From Kingdonia uniflora (lineage: Eukaryota; Streptophyta; Magnoliopsida; Ranunculales; Circaeasteraceae), in contig JACGCM010001655.1 in assembly GCA_014058105.1 (NCBI GenBank), positions 1,488,001 to 1,552,000 on the forward strand: a stretch of DNA of 64,000 nucleotides, written 5' to 3'. Each line of letters starts with the position of its first letter. The first letter of the stretch is position 1. The notes beneath the pieces were generated by a model. The model was given only the letters and a program-made list of their open reading frames with translations, was not told the origin of the DNA and searched no databases. The translations under genes and the position numbers were made by a program. Positions 43,218 through 53,995 of this stretch are shown here, in pieces.

Positions 43218-45397
43218 ATGATACGTACCCGTCGAGCTTCGATAATGAAGCCGATAGACGAAGAAGTCGAAGAAAACAAGGCTAGTATTTCTGGTCGTGC
43301 CCCGATGGATGAGGGCAGTGACTTAGAAGTGTTAGATGTTGTAAGTGATGCCCCGTTAGCCGTGGTGGTACCAGCGAGTGGGGTTTCGAGTACAAGATGT
43401 CGTAAGATGGTGGTGACTGAGGATAGTGATAAGGAAGAGATAGGGGGAGGGGAGAAAAATAAGGGTAATGCTAAACCTTCAGGTGGTGTAAGGGGAGGAG
43501 GGGTGTAGAGTGATGATAGTGAGGAGTCGACTGAGTCGGATAAGACTGATGGTTCTGTCTCGGCTAGAGATAAGGTGAGATTAGATTGATTTGTTGCCAA
43601 GCTGGAGCTGTCGAATGTAGGGGTAGTGTTGAGTGCGGCAGGAATAAGGTTATCTTTCAAGTCGAACCCTCGAGTGGGGATAATGGCGTATATGGGTCAA
43701 ATTTTATTGGGAATGCAACTTCCTCTCTAGAGGCTGGTGAAGGAGGTGTTAAATTTTTGAAAAGTTGCCCCGGTTCATATGAATGGAAATTTTTACGAGA
43801 TGATGAGGGTAATAGGGGTATGAATATAAAATTGAGGAGTGAGAAGAGGGGTTTAATTGAGTGGTACTAAGTTGTATCATTCTACGCGAGGAGGGAAAGC
43901 CAGAATGCGGGTACGTACCACATCTAATGTCACCCAGAAAAGCCCTGGTTGTTTGATCTCTGCTCGACGGGTCAAGGGTGGAATAAAGATTTAGTTGTGG
44001 TACATTGTAATTTTGAAAATGTCAAAGGGGAGGGCTCTTACAGGTTACATCATAAAGTTTATAACCCGAGTAAGTTTTTTGTCAAAGATATTTTTGATGT
44101 GTTGGCCGAATATACTGTAATTTTATTTTTGTTTTTCTGTAGGTCCGACTAACCGGTCTTGAGAGAATCCAAGGGATTATATTGACGCTTTACTCGATTC
44201 TGATGAGGAGTGGCTGAATTATGTTTTCGAGAGTCTTGGTATCAGGAGGAAGAGGAAGATGATGACATATTCCCTACTTTGAAACGTACCCATTATTTCG
44301 AAGCCATCAAAGAAGAGGGGAGGCGAAGGTGTTTCAAAGGTAGTCGAAGGTATGAAGGAGGATAATTTAGCAAGGAAGGTTTAGTCTTTCCCGAGGGCGA
44401 AGAGGGCAGCTAAGCAGGCGGCTCCAGTACCCAAAGTAGCTAGCGATGCTTCAAGACTGAGGTTGAGGCAGGTACCAACACAGGCTGAGAAGGGGAAAGG
44501 CAAGGTTGTTCCCAAGTCTTTGAGGGTACGACAGACGAAGTTAGCACAGTATAAAATGCGTAGGGCACTAGGGAAAGTTATTGCAGAGGATGAGGGGGAA
44601 GAAATGATGGAGGCTGAGCGAGAAGGCCAAGCTTTAGCCAAGGCTGCTTCGATGGCAGAACTCTACGACGCTAACCCAGACGAGGCTTCGAGGCAGATGA
44701 AGAGGAGTATTTATCAGGTAACTATCTATTATTGCTTGTGAAATTCTGAATTTTTTGTAAGTTTTTCATGGTTCGGGAAGTACTGATAGCTCGATTATTC
44801 TAGCAGACGGATGCCTGGGCACAATCATACAATGATGTAGTGAAAGTAGGAAAGTGGTGGTTCCGGGAGGCGATTGATAGTCTGGAGCTTGCTCGGGGGA
44901 AAAAGGCATCGTTATTGTCTTATAATAATAAGTTCAAGCTAGATTTGGAGGCTCTCAATGATGCATTCAAGAAGAGACTGAAGGGTCAATGTTTCAATCA
45001 TGAGTAGGTGCTGAGGTCAAAGTTTACTGAGCATGAGAAGGAAAAGAAAGCACTAAAAGAGCGGTACCAAGCACAATATGATGTTAAAGTTTCGAATAAT
45101 GTTAGGATGATGGAGTTTATAAAAGATATGGGGTCTGATCCTATAACTCTGCAATGCTTGCCTAATACCCAAGATCTTGTTGTTGAAGATACTTTGCAGA
45201 CCAAAGGGATAGAGGTGGATGTTGCTGATGGAGGTGTCGGAGGTGGCGTGGAGGCTCATGTGATCGAGGGTGCTGCAGCAGGAGTTACAACTGATGTTGT
45301 CGCCGATGGTGCAGGGTCGAGACCTTCGACTGTGGGTGCTGAAGGTGTTAGCACTGAAAAACCTATTGGGGAAGAAGAGGTAGCCATACCGATGTGA
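43218..45397 (+). pseudogene. Tat-F antisense gene AS2 (Transposase_28-like)
   Basis: ATG 43218 replaces the family start, which here is ATA, and gives MIRTRRASIMKPIDEEVEEN. An open frame runs to 43508 with MVVTEDSDKEE. The central domain lies at 43590-44069 with stops (YTGQILLGMQLPL-like, EKSGLIEWY-like, KPWLFDLCSTGQGWNKDLVV). Intron 2 is 44070-44142 (GA|GTAAGT...TTCTGTAG) and intron 3 is 44719-44806 (CAG|GTAAC...CTAGCAG). A Lys/Ala-rich basic part (KGKVVPKSLRVRQTK) lies between them. The last exon is open from 45008: a coiled coil, then MEFIKDMGSDPITLQCLPNT and a Gly/Val-rich tail ending at 45397. Confidence 0.65.
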
Positions 45398-45784
45398 GGT
45401 ATATATACTGGAGTACCGTGCCTATTCTTCTGATATTTTACTGGGTTGTAATATTTGAACAATGTTTATCTTTCTTTGGAGTTGATCTTTGAACTTGTGA
45501 TTGCCTTGAGCTGTTGTACGGAATTTGACTTGTACTGCACTGATTTTGCTTGGTTTTTGGACTGCACTTGAGATTGATTTGTGTGACCTTGATTTGTATT
45601 GAATTGTTGTGCTAGATTATTTACGTCTGTTTTGAACATGATTTGAATCAAGTTTTATTGAAACTGCTTCTCTGATAGTTATTGTTCTGAAACTTCTTGC
45701 ATGTGGTGAGATTGTAGATATTTTTGTATACTTGTATCTGCATTTGTTGTAACTATCGAATGATTGTAGGGTGATCGAACCTTG
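45398..45784. other. Tat-F AS2 3' flank
   Basis: T/G-rich non-coding sequence matches 36082-36395 of Tat-D. No gene is seen. Confidence 0.4.
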
Positions 45785-46625
45785 GAGAACATCGAGATGG
45801 TTGTGATAATTTGTTAGAACCAAGAGATTTGCTGGACATCGAAGGCCTAAGCCACAACGATGTAAGACGTGGTCGTCCCCAACGCATTCTCGAGGTTTCG
45901 GTCTCTCGACCATTCGTGCCCCCCGAGTTTGCTCAAATGTTGGGATTTTGAAATTTTTTGAGATCGCTTCCAAGTATTAGTCGGGCTGAGGGTGACATGA
46001 GACTTAGAGGAAACCAAGAAATGTACTAGACTTCGACAACTTTGGGGACCTGATCAAAGCATAACTGTTCGCCACCAATGCATTCCCGAAGGTCTGGCTT
46101 TTTAACCATCCTTGCCCCTCGAGTTTGCTCGAAATTGGAAGTTTAAAATTTTTTAAGGTCACCCCCAAGTATCAGTCTGGTTGAAGGGTTAACATGATAC
46201 CCAGGTTTAACCAAGAAATTCACTGGACATAGACGGCTTTGGGGGCATGATCGAAGCATAACTGTTTGCTTCCAATACATTCCCGAGGGTCCAGTTTTTT
46301 AACCATCCTTGCCCCTCGAGTTTGATCGAAATTAGGAGCTTACAAATTTTATAAGGTCGCCCTCAAGTATCTGTCGGTCGAAGGGTTGACATGATACCCA
46401 GGTTTAACCAATAAATTCACTAGACTTTGACAGCTTTGGGGGACTGATCGAAGCATAACTGTTCGCCCCCAATGCATTTACGAGGGTTCAGTTTTTCAAC
46501 CACCCTTGCCCCTCGAGTTTGCAATAAATTGGGAGTTTGAAAAATTTCAAGGTCGCCCCAAGTATCAGTCGGGTCGAAGGTTTGACATGATACTTAGAGG
46601 AAACCAGGAAATTTACTGGAAAATA
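45785..46625 (-). repeat. Tat-F 3' tandem repeats, ~196-bp period
   Basis: Four units with GACTTCGACAACTTTGGGG-like starts near 45836, 46029, 46225 and 46424, and CCCCTCGAGTTTGCTCGAAA inside. Orientation is that of Tat-F. Confidence 0.85.
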
Positions 46626-46660
46626 GGAAATGAAGCTTGGGAGGAAAAAATATTTATTAA

Positions 46661-48010
46661 TTATTCTGTGTTTACATCAGGTGTACAAGGTGGAGGTCGT
46701 GGCCTACTGTATAAAGCTAGCTGCATTGTGTTTCATGGATTAGGTAGAGGCTCTTCGTCTTCTGTCATCAGATAGTATAAACCCCTGTCAGATTTATCAT
46801 ACACGACATAAGGTCCTTCCTAGGATTCGGCTAGCTTGCTGGCGTTTCGAGGCTTTGAGGATTGATTGACGCGTCGAAGTACTAGATCTCCAATGTTGAA
46901 ACTGCGTGGTTGAACTCTCTTATTGTATGACTTTTGAAGTGATGTATGGTAATGGCCAAGGTTGGCGATGGCTCTGTCTCTGGTCTCGTCGATCCATAAG
47001 ATGTTACATCCGGGCTCAAACTCATTGTTTTTGTCAGGGAGGTTGGGATCTCGTGTGGGTACTTTGAATTGAGCAGGGAGTACTGCTTTAGTACCATAGG
47101 ACAGAAGGAAAGGGGTACAGCCTATTGATTTCCTTAGTGTTGTTCGATAGGCCCAAAGGACATGCTGTAATTTCTAAACCCATCGACCCTTCATTACGCC
47201 GACACGTTTCTTGAGGCCATCGACTATGGTTTTGTTGATAGCTTCGACTTGACCATTGCCTTGGGGGTAGTAAGGTGTTGAGGGGGAGATGATGATGTTA
47301 TATATTTGGAGGAAATTTTTAACTTTGTTACCGACGAACTGGGGACCATTGTCGCATCAAATTACATGAGGGCATCCAAAACTTGTGATGATGTTTTCCC
47401 ATAGAAATTTGATGACTTCTTCTTCTATGGTTCAACACAAAGGCACGGCTTCGACCCACTTGGTAAAATAATCTGTTGCCACAAGGATGTTCTCTCGGTT
47501 GCCCGAAGCTTTGGGAAAAGGACCAATGAGATTGATGACCCATCTTTTAAATGGCCAGGTGACATGACTGAAGTGGAGGTCTGGTGAAGGGCTGTGGATA
47601 TCATGGGCATGGCACTGACATTTTTCACAGTGTTTGGCATACTCTTCGACTTATTTTTACATATTTGGCTAGAATAAACCTTGGGAGACGGCTGGAAGGG
47701 CCATAGACCTACCAGTAGTATGTGCACCGCAGGTACCGTCATGGAGTTTGGCTAGGATTTTAGAGGCTTTGGTTTAAGAGATGCAGCGAAGGAGGACGCC
47801 ATTTGAGGATTTGTAATGTAACTCGTGTTTGTGAATAGTATATCTACGACAGTTCTCTAATAATAATCTTCTGGCTCTGGAATCATCTGGAAGGGTAGCC
47901 TTGTTGAAGTAATGGAAGAATGGTGTTCGCTAGTCGTCTGGATTGAGACTCTCGCCCCCAGTATTGATGGCATCGACGTCCATCTAGTCGATACTTGGGG
48001 GTTCGAGTAC
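46661..48010 (-). pseudogene. Tat-F integrase
   Basis: The HHCC part (CGAHTTGRSMALPAVSQGLF, HCEKCQCHAHD) is followed by a core with all three acidic residues (VATDYFTKWVEAVPLC, CDNGPQFVGNKVKNFL, YYPQGNGQVEAINKTIVDGL). A host-like C-terminal part (NPWNTMQLALYSRP) ends at 46661-46663, with AATAAA two bases beyond. Four or five single stops interrupt the frame, but the catalytic residues are kept. No chromodomain. Confidence 0.8.
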
Positions 48011-48984
48011 TTCGATATGGACGGTTCTGGATTCTAATTGGCCTAACATAACTGCTATGTAGGTGAGGGCATCTGTGTGTTGGTTTTCTCCTTAAGGGTA
48101 ATGAGTGATAGAAGATTTTTTTGGGAAATGGTCCATGCGTTGTCGAACGAAAAGAGCATAGTCAGCCATGCGACCGTTGGCTTGATTTTCACCGATATAG
48201 TGTCTCTAAACAAGTTGGGAATCAATGAAAACAGCAAGTTTGGGAATGCCAAGTTTGAGTGCGAGGTCAAGGCCATGTATCAGAGCTTCATACTCAGCTT
48301 CGTTATTGGAACATTCAAAATTTAGCTTAACTGCCTTTTCTACTCGATCGTTGGTAGGTGTGACCAAGACTATACCGATCCCTGAACCGTTAGGCCCGAC
48401 GAATCTATCTGTGAAGAGACACCATCCTGTATTAGGGTTCCATGGATCTGTTACTTTGGGCTGATCTTCTGTGAGGTCGTCTTCATGTTCCTCCTTATTA
48501 ACATCTTCGACTAGGAAGTCAGCGAGGAAATCTGCTACTGCTTGGCCTTCCTGGGATATATGTTTCTCAAATATGATATCATGTTCACCAAGGTAAATAG
48601 TCCACTGTTGCACTCGTCTGGATTTTTCTTTCTTGCTGTATACTTCTCTAAGGGGATAAATTGTTATAACACGGATGGGGTGAGCTTGAAAATATGGTTT
48701 GAGTTTGCGGGACGAGTAGACGAGGGTGAAGAGCAAACGCTCAAGTTTCAAATATTGATTTTCTGTAGGTATTAGAGTTTTACTGATAAAATATACATGT
48801 TTGTCGATATTTGAGTTGAGTCGAATGAGAACTGAACTGATGCAGGTATCTGTAAATACGAGATATAAAGAAATTGTCTTGCCTTCGATGGGGGTGCTGA
48901 TAATGGGTGGTCGACCAAGGTAAGTTTTGAGTTCGAGGAAGGCCTGTTCACATTCGGGTGTCCAGTTGATCTTAGGGTTGTTTT
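48011..48984 (-). pseudogene. Tat-F double RNase H region
   Basis: This lies within the longest open frame of the window (48206-49129, 307 codons). The Ty3 RNase H is INWTPECEQAFLELK, TDTCISSVLIRLNS, LTP-like IPTENQYLKLERLLFTLVYS. After a linker (EDVNKEEHEDDLTEDQPK) the second RNase H begins: WCLFTDRFVGPNGSGIGIVL, NNEAEYEALIHGLDLALKLG, VFIDSQLV, then after a stop near 48206 NGRMADYALFVRQRMDHFPK and ENQHTDALTYIAVMLG. The D-E-D-D pattern is kept, with TDR for TDG. Confidence 0.8.
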
Positions 48985-49960
48985 TCTTTTTTTCTATGTG
49001 GACACCTTGGCTGCGTAAGAGAGAGAAGAGCCAAGCACAACGCTCTGAGGATTTGGAAATGAAACAGCTGAGGGCCGCAATCTTGCCAACCACTTTTTGG
49101 ACATCTTTTTTTGTTCGGAGGGAAGGCATGTCGATATGAGCTCGAATATGGGTTGGGTCGATCTCGATACCTTGTTTGCTGATAAGGTGGCCTAAAAATT
49201 TACCAGACGAAACACCAAATTAGCAATTTTCTGGGTTTAGTTTTTGGTTGCATGTTCAAAGTATCGTAAAGACTTCGGTTAGGTCTTGGATATGGGTTTG
49301 CTTTTGGAGGCTCTTGCACAACATGCTGCCAATATAAACTTTGACCGACTTGCCAAATAGGGGTTTAAACATGGTTATGACAAGGCGTTGATAAGTGGTA
49401 CCCATATTTTTAAGGCCGAAGGGCATGATGTTAAAACAGCAAAGGCCTTGTTTAGTAATAAAAGAAGTTTTAAGTTGATCTTCAGGAAGGAGGGGTACCT
49501 GATTGTAACCCGAAGGTGCATCCATCATAAATAGACGTTCTTGTCCAGCAGTAGTATCGAGGAGTATTGAGATGATCGAGAGGGGAAAACTGTCCTTCAG
49601 TGTGAGCTTGTTGAGGTCTGTAAAGTCGACGTAGATTATGATCTTTTTGGGAACTGGAACAATGTTTGATATCCAGTCAGTATACTTGACCTCTCTAATA
49701 AAACCTGCAGCTATGAGTTTGTCGACTTCTGGGTTTACTGCTTCTCGAAGTCGAGGTGCCAAGGTGCACCTCTTCTGTTTAACTGTTGGGGATTGGGAAT
49801 GAGGTCGAGGTGGTGGCATGCCAGACTGGGGTCGACACCGGGCATCTCCTGGAATGTACATGCAAAAACATCTTTGCTTCCTCGAAGAAAGTTTGAGAGC
49901 CCGGGGCATTCTGCCTCATCTAGAAAAGTTCCAATGAATGTACCTCGACCATGACCGTCG
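48985..49960 (-). pseudogene. Tat-F reverse transcriptase
   Basis: KRCTLAPRLREAVNPEVDKL, GFIREVKYTDWISNIVPVPK, MDAPSGYNQVPLLPEDQLKT and FNIMPFGLKNMGTTYQRLV are in one frame of 217 codons (49256-49909). The catalytic YxDD motif has become VYIGSML near 49340, losing both Asp residues, so the enzyme is dead although the frame is open. The connection part continues below 49256 after a stop (RKFLGHLISKQGIEIDPTHI-like). Confidence 0.85.
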
Positions 49961-50099
49961 AGTTCGATATAGACTGTAGGATTGATGAGTGAGGTGACAT
50001 TTGTCGAAGGTGTGGTGATAGAGAGAGATAGTGATTGTTATGGCCGGCTGGCAAGCCTCTGGGTCTGATCGATCTCCAGATGCTCGCATGAACGAGCGA

Positions 50100-50560
50100 G
50101 GTGCTGAGAGCCCTTTAAATTTCAAGTACCCAAGGGGATGGTAAAACGAAGGGTCTGATGATAGGTCGATGGTATAGCACGCATGGCATGGAGCCAATCG
50201 CGCCCAAGGATACCAAGGTATTCAGACTTCTTATGGATGACAAGAAAGCTGGTTTGGAGTGTGACAGGGCCGGTGGTAACTAGGAGGCTGATTCGACTAA
50301 CTGCAACTTCTGTGGCCTCATTAAAACCTTTGAGTTTGACATTGACAACAGTGATGTGGTCGGTTTTCTTCTTGGTTTGAACAGTCTGGAGGAAATGTAC
50401 ATCGACTGCACTCCCTGTATCGATGAGCATGGTGTGGAGGAGGATGCTTTTGATCTTAATCATAATGACTAAGGGGTCACAATGGGGAAAACGGACATGG
50501 AATGTATCGCAGCCGATGAAAGAGATACCTTCGGGCTGAGGACAAAGTCTTGATCCTGGT
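50100..50560 (-). pseudogene. Tat-F protease
   Basis: The active site MLIDTGSAVDVHFLQT is intact at about 50430-50380. The rest (VKLKGFNEATEVAVSRISLL, KKSEYLGILGRDWLHAMR) is in one open frame from 50601 to 50122. This protease may still have been functional when the copy inserted. Confidence 0.8.
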
Positions 50561-52322
50561 AGGAGGCGGGTAGTTTCACCTGGTAAGTGAGTTTGTAACA
50601 TTCTTTGGCACGCTTGTGTTTGCTCTTGAAACAGCCACTGTCAATGTTGTTGACTTCGATGAAATTTATTTGGTAGATATGCACCTCGGCCGGGTCGGCA
50701 GCAGGGGTGGATTGAGGTTTGAGGTACGACCCATGCAGGTAGCTGGGAAGGTCAGTAACATACTGGCGTAGACGACCTGCTTTGAGAATGATCTTGAGGG
50801 AGCACTGCAAAGCGAAACATTTACTGGTGCGGTGACAGTTACACTTGTGATTAGCGCAGTAAGGTTCACCTGGTTTGACTCCGATGGGGAAAGGGATACG
50901 CCATATGGGATCTGCCTCTATGTGTGGTAAAAGGGTGCTGAGAGGCGTAGTAAGTATGGGTAGGACCGGCTTTGGCCACTTTCTGTGAACTTCGGCATTG
51001 TTTTCATTATAAGGGTGTTTGCCGCTCTCAGTCTCTTGTGAGACAGGAGCGATCATGGGTGTAGGGGTAGAAGTTGGGCCTTGTCGAGGTTTATTGATAG
51101 CAGAAGTCAAAGGTTGCCCCTGTTTATGTGATTCGGGGAGGTGCTCAAGGTCGATATAACCATTGACCATTGAGAGCATTTCCTCGAGGTTCGGGGTTTA
51201 TGAAAGACTAGGTACTCTTTAACATGGCTATGATCAGGCAAGGCATTCTAGTACATGAGTATAACATTCGCGCAGTCAAGGTTCTCAATTTTTTGGGACT
51301 CATCGAGGAACCTCTTGGTGAAGGCTTCAAGGGTTTCATTGCTAGATTTTTTGAAATTGAAGAGGGCATCGACTCTAACCTCTTTCTCTTTGTTGAAGGA
51401 AAACTGGGCGATAAAAAGATGGGATAGTTGCTTAATGCTTGAATAGAGCCACTTGGGAGGTTATGGTACCAACGTAGGTGATTATCTATGAGACTTATTG
51501 GGAAAAGGTGACACATTAGCTGGTCGGCAGTAGAGTAGAGGCTCAGGGCATTTTAGAATTCGAGGATGTGGGATTGAGGGTCTATGTTGCGGTATTTATT
51601 GAGTTTGGGAGCACAGAAATTTGGAGGTATCTTGATGACGAGAAGTTTAGGGCAAAGGGGATTATTCAATCGACTCCATGAGTTTGGTGCCAGACTCGCA
51701 CTGACGTGGATGACAGGTTAGATCTTGAAGTCAAAGTCCTACAGTGCAACATAGGCAGGATGAGAGGGTGATCGAAGGGTTCGAGGATGATAAGGCGGAG
51801 TGTGTGGTATGGTTTATGCACTGCGCTCCTCGAGACGTTCTCGCGTGGGGCGGTGTTTGAGATATCTGAAAGAGCGTAGGGTAGAGTCAGTGGAATCTTC
51901 TGTGGGGTAAATGTCGAGATGGATAGATCCTGTAGGGGGAATAGAGTGGGAGCACCCTCGACACCGATATGGACTGGTGGTATTTTGAGATTGGGTAGGG
52001 GCCCCAGACGAGCGTGGGCAGATACGCGTGATGGGTCTGGTGCTTGGGATGGTCGAGCAGCTTCGAGAGGCTGAAGTCTCTGCAACTCCCGAATGGTGTT
52101 GTGTAACTCATCAATTACTCTATTTTGCTTGTCAGCATCATCCAGACGGTGATGCCGTTCTGATTTGAATTCCTGCCAGTATTTTTCACGTTCTTGGTGA
52201 AGTTGTACATGGTGACGTTCCTCAGCTTGGACGAATTGTCCAGAAAGTAAGGCTATTTGGGCGGCCACTCCATCGACGGAGTTGCCGGCATGGGTAGAAC
52301 TAGAACGGAGGGTAGGTACCAT
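50561..52322 (-). pseudogene. gag: Tat-F gag
   Basis: ATG 52322 starts MVPTLRSSSTHAGNSVDGVA and stays open for 218 codons: helix with QFVQAEERHHVQLHQEREKY, then RLGPLPNLKIPPVHIG. The Gag core lies at about 51516-51208 in another frame. A further open frame (51179-50469, 236 codons) holds the CHHC finger YCANHKCNCHRTSKC near 50870-50825 and the linker to protease. Frameshifts break the gene in at least two places. Confidence 0.8.
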
Positions 52323-52328
52323 TGGGAA

Positions 52329-52345
52329 GCACAGACGACGCCAAA
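52329..52345 (-). other. Tat-F primer binding site
   Basis: On the minus strand TTTGGCGTCGTCTGTGC follows the 5' LTR directly. Confidence 0.65.
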
Positions 52346-53079
52346 TGTAGGATCTTAACTTCAGGCAGGGGGGAAGCCGACTCTTACACCACGGGGTTAA
52401 TCCTTTATTTCAGGAAATCAAGTTTATAATCTAGAATACGAATAATCTATAGACAATATACTTGCGTGGAGGCCAGGAATGTGACTCTCCACGACCTCTG
52501 ATGGGGATTTTTAAGAGATTTGATATTTCTGTCGAGTAGTCGAAGGTTCGAGTACTGGGTTTTATAAGGTGATTGAGGGTAAACTGTAAGGGCTCAGAGG
52601 GGAGATTTTATAACCTCTCCTTGGTTCCCTATGTCTCCTATTTATAGAACATAGGAAGAGCTGAGTCACCATGGTTAGGTCACATTACAAGGGTACCATA
52701 TGGATATTAAGCGGGTATCCCGGAATGGGTATGGACGTCGGAAATGTCGGAGCTGTCATTGTAATAGTTGTTGGGTCTGTTTCTATACTCTAACACTGTA
52801 GCAGTTGTTGGGTCTGTCACTGTAGCTGTAAGGACCAATATCGCCGCCGTCTTGTGTAGTGAGCTGGCTGTCTGTCTTGTCACACTTCGACCATGTACGG
52901 ATATGGTCGAAGTGTTTTTGATGTTGAAGTAGAGTTCTTCTTCGGGGTTTGTTCAGAGTCTTCGGGTGATCTTTGGGAGACTGCTTTAAGGATTGGGTGG
53001 GCTTTGAGATATTCGAGTAGGCTTCGAAGTAGCCTTCGAGTATTTGACTGGGGTAGAAAGCTGCGAGTAGGCTACTGCA
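52346..53079 (-). repeat. Tat-F 5' LTR
   Basis: TGTAGGATCTTAAC... to GGCTACTGCA on the plus strand, 734 bp, matching 39711-40404, which has a ~40-bp deletion. TATA box CTATAAATAGG (minus) is near 52641-52651. Confidence 0.9.
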
Positions 53080-53084
53080 CTTAC
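53080..53084. repeat. Target-site duplication of Tat-F, right copy
   Basis: CTTAC, identical to 39706-39710. Confidence 0.85.
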
Positions 53085-53500
53085 CGTTCTTTTTAGGAAC
53101 TACAATAATATTGGATATCCAATCAGCATAATTAACTTCTCTGGTGAAATCTGCGGCTATAAGTTTATCGACCTCGAGGTTTACAGTATCTCGATATTGT
53201 GGTGCTAAGGTACGCTTCTTCTATTTTACTACTATGAAGTGAGGGATGAGATCGAGGTGATGACATACTAAACTGGGATCGACACCGGGCATCTCCTAAA
53301 ATGTCCATACGAAGACGCCTTTGTTTATTTGAAGGAAGTCTGTGAGTTGAGACGCTCAGCCTCATCTAGAAAGGTTCCAATGAATGTAGCTCGACCAGGA
53401 CCGTCGAGTTCAATATAGACAGTGGGTTCGATGAATGAGATGGCAGGTATCGAAGGTTTAGGGATAGAGGAAGACAATGATTGTTATAGTAGTTTGACAA
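53085..53500 (-). pseudogene. Tat-D RT, N-terminal fragment
   Basis: The start of RT, read on the minus strand: FLDEAERLNSQTSFK-like, MPGVDPSLVCHHLDLIPHFI-like, LVNREVDKLIAADFTREVNY-like, and DWISNIIVVPKKNG running up to the Tat-F insertion. It continues at 39710. Confidence 0.7.
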
Positions 53501-53559
53501 GTTTCTGGGTCTGATCGATCTCCGGATGTCACATTTACGGGCGAGACGTTGAGAACCTT

Positions 53560-53995
53560 TTAAGTTTTATGTTCTATAGGGGTTATTGAAACGAAGAGTC
53601 TGATGATAAGTTAAGGGTATGGTGCGCATGGCATGGAGCCTATCGCCCCCATGGATTTCAAGGTACACTGATTTCTTATCGATGACAAGAAAGCTTGTTT
53701 GTAGTGTAACTGGGCCAGCATAGCAGGAAGGCTGATTCGACCAACAACAACTTTGGCAACCCCATTAAAACCTTTCAGTTTAACATTGGCGGCAGTGATG
53801 AGGTCTGTTTATTTCATGGCTTGGACGGTTTGTAGGAAAAGTACATTAGCTGTACTTCCTGTATCGATAAACATGGTATGAAGGACGAAGTGTTTGACTT
53901 TAATCATTATGACTAAAGGTTCGAAATGGGGAAAATGAACATGCGATGTATCACAGTCGATAAATGAGATACGCTCGGGTCGAGGGCATTGGATT
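53560..53995 (-). pseudogene. Tat-D protease
   Basis: The active site reads HTMFIDTGSTANVLFLQT near 53885-53830 (minus), with D-T-G kept. It is followed by VKLKGFNGVAKVVVGRISLL-like sequence and DKKSVYLEIHGGDRLH-like sequence with a frame change. Position between gag and RT is normal. Confidence 0.7.

Larger units (their letters stand above)
39711..53079 (-). mobile_element. Tat-F, nested Tat-type Ty3 element in Tat-D
   Basis: An uninterrupted 13.4-kb minus-strand element with both LTRs (694 and 734 bp), a perfect 5-bp TSD and the full gene plan: gag, protease, RT, double RNase H, integrase, repeats and the antisense genes AS2, AS1b and AS1a. It has the longest open frames of all copies, including 307 codons over RNase H and 129 codons in the last AS2 exon. 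Its RT active site is lost. Confidence 0.9.

Noticed and set aside
43184..43660. Minus-strand open frame of 158 codons
   Set aside because: It lies opposite AS2 exon 2 and the start of the core in Tat-F. The AS2 reading has the conserved start and splice sites.
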